From NCBI GenBank assembly GCA_038061695.1, contig JBBTYT010000001.1:1-64000 (forward strand): 64,000 nucleotides of DNA, written 5' to 3'. The translations under genes were made by a program, and so were the position numbers. This DNA comes from M10-OD1-4 sp038061695 (GTDB lineage Bacteria > Patescibacteriota > Minisyncoccia > GWC2-36-17 > M10-OD1-4). Position 1 is the first letter of the stretch. Each line of letters starts with the position of its first letter. The notes below the pieces were generated by a model. That model saw only the letters and a program-made list of their open reading frames with translations, did no database searches and was not told the origin of the DNA. Shown piece after piece: positions 31,739-39,877 of this stretch.

Positions 31739-33802
31739 ATGAAAATTTCCTACAATTGGCTAAAAGAATATATTTCTTTAAAAGAAAAACCTGAAAAAAT
31801 AGCAGATATTTTAACTATGCATGCCTTTGAAGTTGAAGATGTAAAGAGGGTAGGTAAGGATTATATTTTTAATCTTGATATTTTACCAAACAGAGCCCAT
31901 GACTGTCTTTCTCATATAGGTGTGGCGCGAGAGCTTGGCGTTCTGCTTAAAAGAAAGGTGAATTTTAAGATTCCAAAAGTTAAAGAAAATAAAAAAGAAA
32001 AGATAGAAGATTATATTTCAGTGGATGTGAATGAGAAATATCTTTGCTCAAGATATACAGCAAGAGTTATTTTGAATTTGAAAGTTGGACCATCTCCAAA
32101 GTGGCTAAAAGAGAGAGTTGAATCACTTGATCAAAAATCAATTAATAACGTCGTTGATGCAACAAATTATGCAATGTTTTTGATGGGACAGCCTATGCAC
32201 GCTTTTGATCTTGATAAATTAAAGGAGGGCGAGATAATAGTTGCAAAATCAAAAAAAGATGAAGTTATAGAAGTGTTGGGTGGTGATAAATATATTCTTG
32301 ATGACTCTATTTTGACTATACGCGGTAAAGATGGGTTGCTTGCTATCGCTGGTATTAAGGGTGGTGTAAAAGCTGAAATAGATGCTAATACAAAAAATAT
32401 TATTTTGGAGTCAGCATATTTTGAGCCGATAAATATAAGGCAAACATCAAAGAAGTTGAATTTGAGAACGGATTCATCAATGAGATTTGAAAATGAGCTT
32501 CATCAGACTATATGCAAGGATGCTCTGGAGTTTCTTGCTGGTATTATTTTGGATGTAGCTGGCGGTAGTGTTGTTTCCGGAGTTATTGATACAGGAGTTG
32601 ATAAATATGAAAAAACAAAGATTATCTTTTCCATCAAAGAGATTAAGGATGTTATCGGCATTGATATATCTGAAAAGGATATTCTTGTTATATTAAAACG
32701 ACTTGGATTTTTTGTTGTAAAATCAGTCAAAAAAGATATTTTTATAGCGGATGTTCCTTTTGAAAGGCTAGATGTTTTATTAAAAGAGGATTTAGCCGAA
32801 GAGGTGGCGAGGGTTTATGGATATGAAAATATAAATTCAAGACCAATTGAGGCGGAGCTTTATCCGGCAGAGAGGAATGATGAATATTTTTATTCAGATT
32901 CTACAAAAAATATATTGGTCGGCCTTGGACTTACAGATGTATATAATTATTCTTTTATAGGCAGAAAAGAAATAGCTTTATTTAATGATCAGTACAATGA
33001 CCTAGTAAGTATCTTAAAACCTCTATCTTTGGATAAAAAGTTTTTAAGACCGACTTTGTTATTTCATCTTCTAAATAATATTTATGAAAATTTAAAGCAT
33101 CAAAAACATATTAGGCTTTTTGAGATAGGGAAAGTATTTTCTTATTCAAAATCAAATGGTCTTTTAGAGAAAAATATGCTTGCCGGTGTTTTGGCTTATA
33201 AGACAAAGAGACAAGATGGTGCTGAGGTTTTCTATGAGCTTAAGGGAATTTTGGAGATATTTTTTGAAAAGCTCGGTATAGCTGATATATCTATAGATGC
33301 TTTAAAAAATGATAGTAGCTATTCACATTCTGCTTTTTGGCATTCTGGCAGGATAGCAGAGGTGAGTATTGGCAACATTGTTGTCGGAGTTGTTGGCGAG
33401 ATAAGCCACTCTATTTTAAATAAGATGAATATAGATACGAGAGTCTCTGCTTTTGATCTTGATTTTTCAAAGATTATAAAGATGGTGGATGAAAAATATG
33501 AGTATAAAGCTATAAGCAAGTTTCCGGCTACGACAAGAGATATAGCCATCTTAACGGAGAGCGATGCAAGAATAGGAGATGTTCAAGATTTGATAGAGAG
33601 GGTTGGCGGGTCATTACTCGTTGATGTAGATCTTTTTGATATATACGATGATAATAATACAAATGCTTTATTTGGGAAAAGTCTGGCATTTCATCTTATC
33701 TTTCAATCTCAAGAAAAGACTCTGCTTGATAAGGATGTTGATAGTATTATGGAGAGAATAGTAAAATCTTTAAAAGATAGCGGTTGGGATGTTAGACAGT
33801 AA
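31739..33802 (+). CDS. pheT: Phenylalanyl-tRNA synthetase beta subunit, short form lacking the EMAP-like domain
   Basis: 687 residues against about 800 in most bacteria. The sequence goes from the N-terminal element (SYNWLKEYISL, ITMHAFEVEDV) straight to IFNLDILPNRAHDCLSHIGVAREL, which in E. coli comes about 110 residues later. The missing block is the OB-fold tRNA-binding (EMAP-like) domain. The B3/B4 editing region, B5 and the C-terminal FDX-ACB anticodon-binding domain (SKFPATTRDIAIL) are all present. It forms the alpha2-beta2 enzyme with pheS. Confidence 0.94.
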   Translation: MKISYNWLKEYISLKEKPEKIADILTMHAFEVEDVKRVGKDYIFNLDILPNRAHDCLSHIGVARELGVLLKRKVNFKIPKVKENKKEKIEDYISVDVNEKYLCSRYTARVILNLKVGPSPKWLKERVESLDQKSINNVVDATNYAMFLMGQPMHAFDLDKLKEGEIIVAKSKKDEVIEVLGGDKYILDDSILTIRGKDGLLAIAGIKGGVKAEIDANTKNIILESAYFEPINIRQTSKKLNLRTDSSMRFENELHQTICKDALEFLAGIILDVAGGSVVSGVIDTGVDKYEKTKIIFSIKEIKDVIGIDISEKDILVILKRLGFFVVKSVKKDIFIADVPFERLDVLLKEDLAEEVARVYGYENINSRPIEAELYPAERNDEYFYSDSTKNILVGLGLTDVYNYSFIGRKEIALFNDQYNDLVSILKPLSLDKKFLRPTLLFHLLNNIYENLKHQKHIRLFEIGKVFSYSKSNGLLEKNMLAGVLAYKTKRQDGAEVFYELKGILEIFFEKLGIADISIDALKNDSSYSHSAFWHSGRIAEVSIGNIVVGVVGEISHSILNKMNIDTRVSAFDLDFSKIIKMVDEKYEYKAISKFPATTRDIAILTESDARIGDVQDLIERVGGSLLVDVDLFDIYDDNNTNALFGKSLAFHLIFQSQEKTLLDKDVDSIMERIVKSLKDSGWDVRQ

Positions 33803-33840
33803 GAGCAGTGTCAGGCACTATTTAATTTTTATAAAATTCG

Positions 33841-33849
33841 TGTTATAAT
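33841..33849 (+). promoter_or_regulatory. Extended -10 promoter of gyrB, leaderless
   Basis: TGTTATAAT (33841..33849) is a complete extended -10 element, and the gyrB ATG is at 33856, six bases later. Transcription should begin at the start codon itself. No ribosome site is present. Confidence 0.55.
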
Positions 33850-33855
33850 TTAAAA

Positions 33856-35904
33856 ATGAATAAAGAAGAAAAGAGAAATAAGTCTCCTAAGTATTCTGCT
33901 GAGGATATTTATGTTTTAGAGGGTCTTGAGCCTGTCAGAAAGAGACCGGGAATGTATATAGGCTCAACCGGACTGGAAGGTTTACATCATTTAATATGGG
34001 AGGTTTTTGATAATTCCAGAGATGAGGCAATGGGTGGCTATGCTAACGAAATAGAGATTGTGATGCTCCCAGGCAATCTCATAAGAGTAGCTGATAATGG
34101 CAGGGGGATACCTGTTGAGATGCACTCAAAGACTAAAGTTTCTGCCCTTGAGACGGTTATGACTGTTTTGCATGCCGGAGGTAAGTTTGGCGGTGAATCT
34201 TACAAGGTTTCAGGCGGACTTCACGGAGTTGGAGTTTCTGTTGTTAATGCTCTTTCCACTCATCTTAAAGCTGAGGTGCATAGAGATGGAGGTAAATATG
34301 TTCAAGAGTATAATATAGGTAATCCTAAAGAAAAAGTAAAGAAAGTAGGATCATCAAAAAGAATAGGAACGATAATATCTTTTTCCCCAGATCCGACTAT
34401 ATTTCCGGAGATTAAATTTTCCTATCAAACAGTTATTGATCATTTAAGACAGCAGGCATATCTTGTTAAGAATTTAAGGATAAGAATTTTAGATGCCAGA
34501 AATTATAAAGGCAAAGTAGAGGATAAAGATATTTTTTATTTTGATGAGTTAAATCTCTCAATACCATCATATTCATTTTATTTTGAAGGCGGTCTTTTGT
34601 CATTAGTAAGACATCTAAACAGAGGTGAGGAGATTTTACATGATAATATTTTTTATGTTGATAAGTCTGCCGATGGGGTTGAAGTTGAGGTCGCATTTCA
34701 ATACACTACTGATATTATAGGAAAGGAGATATCTTTTGCTAATAATATTAATACAAAAGAGGGAGGAATGCATTTAACAGGTTTTAGGACTGCTTTAACA
34801 AGAGTTATTAATGATTATGCTAAGAAAAACGGTTTTTTCAAAAAAGATTCCGGCGACTCTTTATCGGGAGAGGATGTAAGGGAGGGACTCACGGTAGTTG
34901 TCTCAGTTAAGATAAGAGATCCGCAGTTTGAGGGGCAAACAAAGGCTAAGCTTGGTTCAACAGAAGCAAGACCTGCAACAGACTCTGTGGTATCTTCTGC
35001 TTTGTCTGAGTTTTTAGAGGAGAATCCACAAGATGCAAAGAAGATCATAGAAAGGTGTATTTTATCTCAAAAGGCAAGAAAGGCGGCAAAGGCGGCGAGA
35101 GAGACTGTTTTGAGAAAGGGAATTTTAGAAGGTCTTACTTTGCCTGGAAAGCTTTCTGATTGTTCATCAAGAGATCCTGCGGAATCAGAGATTTATATAG
35201 TTGAGGGAGATTCCGCAGGAGGAAGCGCTAAGCAAGGAAGGGATAGGAGATTTCAAGCTATATTGCCTTTGCGCGGGAAGATTTTAAATATTGAAAAGGC
35301 AAGACTTGATAAAATGCTTGACTCAAAAGAAATAAGATCTCTTATAATAGCTATCGGAACTGCAATCGCAGAGGAATTTGATATTACAAAAGCAAGATAT
35401 CATAGAATTATAATTATGACAGATGCTGATGTTGATGGAGCTCATATTAGGACGCTTCTTTTAACATTGTTTTTTAGGCATTTTCCTGAAATAATAGAAA
35501 AGAGTTATCTTTATATAGCTCAGCCTCCGCTTTATAGAGTCCAGAAAGGGAAGTTTGTAGAATATGCATATTCAGAGGATGGTAAAGATAATATAGTTAG
35601 CAAATTATCAAAACAAAAATCTTCTGAAAAGTTAGAGAGTAAAGAATTGGAAATAGAGATGCCGGAGGGTGAAGTAAAAGTATCAGGAATAAATATTCAA
35701 AGATATAAGGGTCTTGGAGAGATGAATCCTGATCAGCTTTGGGAGACAACTATGAATCCAGAAAATAGATCTTTAGGTGTTGTGTCGGTAAATGATGCCG
35801 CAGAAGCGGATAAAGTGTTTAATGTTTTAATGGGAAGCGATGTTTCTTCAAGAAAAAAGTTTATTCAGACTAGAGCGAAATATGTAAAAAATTTGGACAT
35901 TTAA
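33856..35904 (+). CDS. gyrB: DNA gyrase subunit B
   Basis: 682 residues. The GHKL ATPase part has EVFDNSRDEAMGG, DNGRGIPVEMH and GLHGVGVSVVNALS; the transducer follows; the TOPRIM domain has EGDSAGGSAKQGRDR near 450 and DADVDGAHIRTLL near 520. It could also be called ParE on general grounds, but the motif QAILPLRGKILNIEKAR and overall layout are those of GyrB. It introduces negative supercoils with GyrA, which is not in this window. Confidence 0.93.
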   Translation: MNKEEKRNKSPKYSAEDIYVLEGLEPVRKRPGMYIGSTGLEGLHHLIWEVFDNSRDEAMGGYANEIEIVMLPGNLIRVADNGRGIPVEMHSKTKVSALETVMTVLHAGGKFGGESYKVSGGLHGVGVSVVNALSTHLKAEVHRDGGKYVQEYNIGNPKEKVKKVGSSKRIGTIISFSPDPTIFPEIKFSYQTVIDHLRQQAYLVKNLRIRILDARNYKGKVEDKDIFYFDELNLSIPSYSFYFEGGLLSLVRHLNRGEEILHDNIFYVDKSADGVEVEVAFQYTTDIIGKEISFANNINTKEGGMHLTGFRTALTRVINDYAKKNGFFKKDSGDSLSGEDVREGLTVVVSVKIRDPQFEGQTKAKLGSTEARPATDSVVSSALSEFLEENPQDAKKIIERCILSQKARKAAKAARETVLRKGILEGLTLPGKLSDCSSRDPAESEIYIVEGDSAGGSAKQGRDRRFQAILPLRGKILNIEKARLDKMLDSKEIRSLIIAIGTAIAEEFDITKARYHRIIIMTDADVDGAHIRTLLLTLFFRHFPEIIEKSYLYIAQPPLYRVQKGKFVEYAYSEDGKDNIVSKLSKQKSSEKLESKELEIEMPEGEVKVSGINIQRYKGLGEMNPDQLWETTMNPENRSLGVVSVNDAAEADKVFNVLMGSDVSSRKKFIQTRAKYVKNLDI

Positions 35905-35963
35905 ATTTTCATATTTGGCGCATTAGTATAAAAGTTTTAATTATTTTTTTTATAACAAGTAAT

Positions 35964-36587
35964 ATGCAAAAACAAAAAATATTTTTAATAGTAGCTCTGT
36001 TTTTATTTGTTCCTCTATTTTTTGCGTTCGCTGCCATAGTAAATCCTTTAGGAACCGTAGATACTATACCAGAGATAATATGTTTAGGAGTCTCTTTTTT
36101 ATCAACTAAATTGATGCCACCATTAGCGGTTTTGTTTATTTTTTGGGCTGGATTTTTATATCTTACAGCTGCTGGAAATTCTGAGAATATAAAAAAAGCA
36201 AATAACACTCTGGTTGCGGTAGTTATCGGTATTGCTGTTCTTCTCTTAGCACCAGCCCTAGTGGCTCTAACAGTCCAAATATCAGGCGGACCATCATCGG
36301 GCGCGCCTGTTGGCGCTACGACAGCCGTTACAAGTATATGTAAGGTTGTCACCTCAACTTCAAATATAACAAATGCTCTTGTGAATCTAATAAATTGGTT
36401 TGCTTGGTTTGTGTCCCTAACTTCAGTCGCAATGGGGCTTTATGCTGGATTTTTATTTATGACATCCGGGGGAGATCCAAAAAAGAGAGAAGAAGCTACA
36501 AAGACATTTGTATTTACTTTGATAGGTGTTGCGGTAGCGATTTTAGCCTTCTCTATCATATCAATAGCCGAAGTTTTTATAAAATAA
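35964..36587 (+). CDS. Duplicated pilin-like (TrbC/VirB2-type) membrane protein
   Basis: 207 residues made of two copies of one unit. Copy 1 has LFIFWAGFLYLTAAGNSENI and a following helix; copy 2 has GLYAGFLFMTSGGDPKKREE and FVFTLIGVAVAILAFSI. Each unit is a pair of hydrophobic helices around a small polar loop, as in TrbC/VirB2-like pilins. A signal peptide (ending near AFAAIV) starts the protein. Such proteins are frequent in Patescibacteria, sometimes annotated only as pilin. No type IV secretion genes are seen nearby, so the role is open. Confidence 0.7.
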   Translation: MQKQKIFLIVALFLFVPLFFAFAAIVNPLGTVDTIPEIICLGVSFLSTKLMPPLAVLFIFWAGFLYLTAAGNSENIKKANNTLVAVVIGIAVLLLAPALVALTVQISGGPSSGAPVGATTAVTSICKVVTSTSNITNALVNLINWFAWFVSLTSVAMGLYAGFLFMTSGGDPKKREEATKTFVFTLIGVAVAILAFSIISIAEVFIK

Positions 36588-36620
36588 TCTCAAGTTTTAA
36601 AAGTTAATAAATTTTAAAAA

Positions 36621-36647
36621 AATCCGCACATTGCATGCGGAGTTTTT
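36621..36647. terminator. Terminator between convergent genes
   Basis: TCCGCA (36623..36628) and TGCGGA (36636..36641) flank a seven-base loop, with A runs before and T runs after. It serves the pilin-like gene and, in reverse, the sigma factor gene. Confidence 0.8.
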
Positions 36648-36659
36648 AATGTTCAATTT

Positions 36660-37376
36660 TTATATTACCAATCGACGCTGTAAGTAGCCTTTTATTTTCT
36701 GAGTACAGTGCATTACTATTTGAGATATCCTTGATTCAGTTACCCCATATATGCACCCGATGTCCTTATTTGTAAGGCCAATTTTAAAATGAAATAAGTA
36801 TATATTTTTTTCATCAGCTGTAAGAGATGAGGTAATAGCTTTTTTAAGCCATCGCATATTCTCTTCTTTTTCACTTTGTATTTCCGGACTTATATTATAA
36901 ATTAAATTACTATGGAAAATATTAATCTCGTCGTTATCTTCTTCAGGCGACTCTAGCTTTTCAAGTGGAATAAATCTCAATGATTGAGTTTTAAAAAGAA
37001 TCATAGCAAGTTTTGCTATTGAGAGATTCATTACTACAGCAATCTCACTAAGTTTAGCTTTTCTTTGAAGAATTATTTCAATATCATTTATAGCATCTCT
37101 TGCAGTGCGACGTTTTCTAATAAGACCTTTTGATTCTATCCCTGATCTTATTAGTCCGTCTTTCACGGCGCCTCGTATTTTTATTGTCGCATAGGTTGTA
37201 AATGAAGCTCTGCGAGATGCGTCATATTTTTCAAAGGCCTTCATGAGTCCGATAAGTCCATCCTGCACCATATCTTTAACATCAATATTTGCTGGAATGC
37301 CTTTTTTTATGTTGAAGACTATCTTTTTCACGAGTGCTAAGTGTTTTGCCACATCTTTATCAGATATCTTTTTCAT
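36660..37376 (-). CDS. FliA/WhiG-type alternative sigma factor
   Basis: 238 residues with sigma region 2 (DVKDMVQDGLIGLMKAFEKY, then ASFTTYATIKIRGAVKDGLI), region 3 (LSEIAVVMNLSIAKLAMIL) and region 4 (FKIGLTNKDIGCIYGVTESR). The RG-AVKDGLI pattern is that of sigma-28/FliA rather than housekeeping RpoD. No flagellar gene is present; in this lineage it may control pili or surface proteins, which is a guess. A strong ribosome site (GGAGGAAA) lies about nine bases before the ATG, unusual among its neighbours. Confidence 0.9.
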   Translation of the reverse strand: MKKISDKDVAKHLALVKKIVFNIKKGIPANIDVKDMVQDGLIGLMKAFEKYDASRRASFTTYATIKIRGAVKDGLIRSGIESKGLIRKRRTARDAINDIEIILQRKAKLSEIAVVMNLSIAKLAMILFKTQSLRFIPLEKLESPEEDNDEINIFHSNLIYNISPEIQSEKEENMRWLKKAITSSLTADEKNIYLFHFKIGLTNKDIGCIYGVTESRISQIVMHCTQKIKGYLQRRLVI

Positions 37377-37480
37377 GAGATATTTCCTCCATAGGTATGT
37401 AATTTACTTGTAAGGAGCTGTAATAATATTAACAATTTTTGTTAGAAGTTGTCAATTATTTTTAAAAATGTATTTTATAA

Positions 37481-37523
37481 AAAAATAACCGCCTACTCAT
37501 TAAGAGTTCGGCGGTTTTATTTT
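37481..37523. terminator. Terminator of the 37530 gene
   Basis: AACCGCC (37487..37493) and GGCGGTT (37510..37516) form a seven-pair stem with a 16-base loop; T runs lie on both sides. On the minus strand it follows the stop codon of the unrecognised gene by about 14 bases. Confidence 0.8.
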
Positions 37524-37529
37524 TAATAT

Positions 37530-38741
37530 CTATTTTTTAAGAAGTAATTTATTACGAATCTTAGAAAAAATACATAAGATATCTCCAAGTGGAATATCTT
37601 TCCAGTACTCATCAACGATTATACTTTTACCAAGCTCAACTAAATCAAATTGAGAAAAATATGGTGTCTCAGCAGGATTAATCTGCATAGGCCATCTAAT
37701 TTCATCATTTGAAGCTACGAGACGCATATCATTTCTCTCTTTACTTGTTAGAGAGCCGTTATCGTGAGCTACCAAAAGTCGACGATGCATAATTTCCTCT
37801 GATGGATGATCTTTGATGTAGCCGATTCGAGCCACTGTTCCCATTGGCATATGTACTGTGATATTTTTTGGTATCAGAGCAGGGCTCCACTTGCGTAAGT
37901 GTTGAAGCATTAAAGATAAAGAATTTTGATATTCTTTACGGGTTGCGTAATGAATCATATCTGGTCCAGAAATATCATACCGATGAGTTTCGCCTGTCTT
38001 CCAATAATATACTAACATATTTGAAAGTATAGATATTGGTCCGTTATAACAAACACCGCCATGAGTAATTATTGGTTCATCAGAAAAGAGTAAGTTATCA
38101 AGCTCACTTAAAAGATTAATAAATGAGCTTGCAAGATGCTTGCTATTAATAATTAAAGTCCTTTCCTCTTCTTCTTTCGGCATAAGAGAGAAATCCGGAT
38201 GAAACTCTGCAGAATTATTACTGCTTTTGAGCGGTACCATGATACCTTTATCAGAAATATATCTTGTAAACACTTTTTCTGGACATGTATGAGCAAGATA
38301 CTCAAACATTTCACTGATTTTTTCTTTCTCGGAAAGTAAAAGTCGTGAACAAGATGATAATGTCGGAGAGAAAGATTGTTGCATAGCTTGAACATGAATA
38401 CGACCCAACTTTTGACCAAGATGTTCAGACATATCTGATTTCAAGTATGCTGTAACATATCTATGTTCGGAAGTGGCGGTAGAGTCAATGCTCTTAATGG
38501 TCTCTTCACTCAAAAGCGGAATAGACTCGCCATTAACAAGTTTGTGTTTTGGCCAGTTATTTTTATCCGCTTTTGCGCAAGTTATATCCCATAGATTTTC
38601 CTGAATACCACAAGACCAGAGGGAACTCTTATATAAAGAAGCATTCCCTGGGTGACTCGTTAGAGTAACAGGTATGCCAGATGCTTGAAGGCTTAAAAGA
38701 TCATTGATTGATAAATCACGGTTAGGCATAATCTTAATCAT
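37530..38741 (-). CDS. Unrecognised 403-residue protein
   Basis: I start it at 38741, where GGAGAA lies six bases before the ATG. The reading frame is open up to 38813, but that stretch is a hairpin and would encode an unlikely leader. The product is soluble, with no signal peptide or transmembrane helix. Distinct stretches include GIPVTLTSHPGNASLYKSSL, PIITHGGVCYNGPISILSNM and MPMGTVARIGYIKDHPSEE. I do not recognise a family or a catalytic motif. It is a single-gene unit with its own terminator and unusual hairpins upstream. Confidence 0.7.
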   Translation of the reverse strand: MIKIMPNRDLSINDLLSLQASGIPVTLTSHPGNASLYKSSLWSCGIQENLWDITCAKADKNNWPKHKLVNGESIPLLSEETIKSIDSTATSEHRYVTAYLKSDMSEHLGQKLGRIHVQAMQQSFSPTLSSCSRLLLSEKEKISEMFEYLAHTCPEKVFTRYISDKGIMVPLKSSNNSAEFHPDFSLMPKEEEERTLIINSKHLASSFINLLSELDNLLFSDEPIITHGGVCYNGPISILSNMLVYYWKTGETHRYDISGPDMIHYATRKEYQNSLSLMLQHLRKWSPALIPKNITVHMPMGTVARIGYIKDHPSEEIMHRRLLVAHDNGSLTSKERNDMRLVASNDEIRWPMQINPAETPYFSQFDLVELGKSIIVDEYWKDIPLGDILCIFSKIRNKLLLKK

Positions 38742-38773
38742 GATGATTCTCCGTATGAATAGATAAAAAGAAC

Positions 38774-38805
38774 AAAAATAGACCCTTCTTTCAGGGTCTA
38801 TTTTT
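38774..38805. promoter_or_regulatory. Perfect hairpin in the leader of the 37530 gene, with a degenerate second copy
   Basis: AAAAATAGACCC (38774..38785) pairs perfectly with GGGTCTATTTTT (38794..38805) around an eight-base loop, 33 bases before the ATG. A related, weaker hairpin (AATAGGCCC and GGGTCCAAT) lies at 38862..38887. Either could be an attenuator or a bidirectional terminator. Confidence 0.55.
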
Positions 38806-38988
38806 ATCTTCATTTTTTGTATCTGTAACTTAGATTAGATATCTCTTGAAATAAAAGCAAAAATAGGCCCTGAAAAAAGGGTCCAATAATGCATAAACAT
38901 ATTATTTTGTAATTTTTGCAATGACATAATTTAACTATATATAGAAAAAAGTAACTTGTCAAATGATTTTTTTTAAATTATTATAGAT

Positions 38989-39145
38989 AGACCTACCACT
39001 CAATAACTTTCGTAGCGAAGCTTTTAAATAACGAGCGAGACGAAGCAAAAAAATAGAGTAATAATGGTTTTATTATGATATTTTTTTGTAAAGTCGTAGC
39101 CGTTATTTGAAAATTGTAGTAGAAAGGTTATTGAGTGGTAGGTCT
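38989..39145. repeat. 157-bp palindromic element (MITE-like) abutting the M15 peptidase gene
   Basis: The ends are AGACCTACCACTCAATAAC at 38989 and its exact complement ending at 39145. Pairing continues inward with interruptions (TTTTAAATAACG against CGTTATTTGAAAA, then CGAGACG-like and AT-rich segments), so nearly all of the element can fold on itself. It ends five bases before an ATG. No coding potential is seen inside. The rest of 38814..39150 is AT-rich with the hairpin noted above. Confidence 0.75.
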
Positions 39146-39150
39146 AAAAT

Positions 39151-39738
39151 ATGGAACAAATAATATTAGATAGTCAGTTGCCAAAAGAGGAGATATTAAA
39201 GCAGAATCCAAATATGCCTGCTCCGTTAGATGTTATAGATAATTTAGAGATCATAACTCTTATTTATTATGGATTTGATTCTATTCTGCATCAAGGTCAG
39301 ATGGTAATGCATAAAAAAGCAGTTAATGACTTAAAAGCATTTTTTCAGTTAGCTTTCAAAATAAAATTTCCCATTGAGAAAGTGATACCGATAGCATATA
39401 AAAAGTATAAATGGAATGATGATCTATCATGTAATGATAATAACTCGTCAGGTTATAATTTTCGTTTTATAGCAGGAACAAATAGAATGTCAAAACATGC
39501 GCTTGGTCTTGCGTTTGATATAAATCCGGCGCAAAATCCGTATATTAGATATAACGAAAAGAAAGAAGAAGTATTTAGAGCCCCAAGTTTTGCTTTATAT
39601 GATAAGCAAAATCTTGGTACATTATACAAAGATCATCCGCTAGTTGTACTGCTAAAATCACACGGATGGGAATGGGGTGGAGATTGGGATATAGAAGGCG
39701 GAAGAATTGACTATCAGCATTTTGAGTTTTGTTTATAG
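39151..39738 (+). CDS. M15-family peptidase (D-Ala-D-Ala carboxypeptidase / L,D-endopeptidase like)
   Basis: 195 residues. The zinc signature is present: SKHALGLAFDINP with H116 and D123, and HGWEWGGDWDIEGG followed by DYQHFEF near the end with the third ligand. The HGWEWGGDW form is closest to the M15C (CwlK / phage endolysin-like) group. There is no signal peptide, so it may act in the cytoplasm on recycled peptide, or be exported another way. The gene is preceded by a long palindrome that would form its leader. Confidence 0.85.
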   Translation: MEQIILDSQLPKEEILKQNPNMPAPLDVIDNLEIITLIYYGFDSILHQGQMVMHKKAVNDLKAFFQLAFKIKFPIEKVIPIAYKKYKWNDDLSCNDNNSSGYNFRFIAGTNRMSKHALGLAFDINPAQNPYIRYNEKKEEVFRAPSFALYDKQNLGTLYKDHPLVVLLKSHGWEWGGDWDIEGGRIDYQHFEFCL

Positions 39739-39877
39739 ATAATTTTATTAAAAATCCCCCCCTACTATGAAGAAAGATAATGTTATCCACTTTTATTATC
39801 TTGCTAAATTTTCGTTTAAGGATTATAATATAAAAAGTATAGTAAAAATTTATTAAATTAATTTGATTTATTAATTT

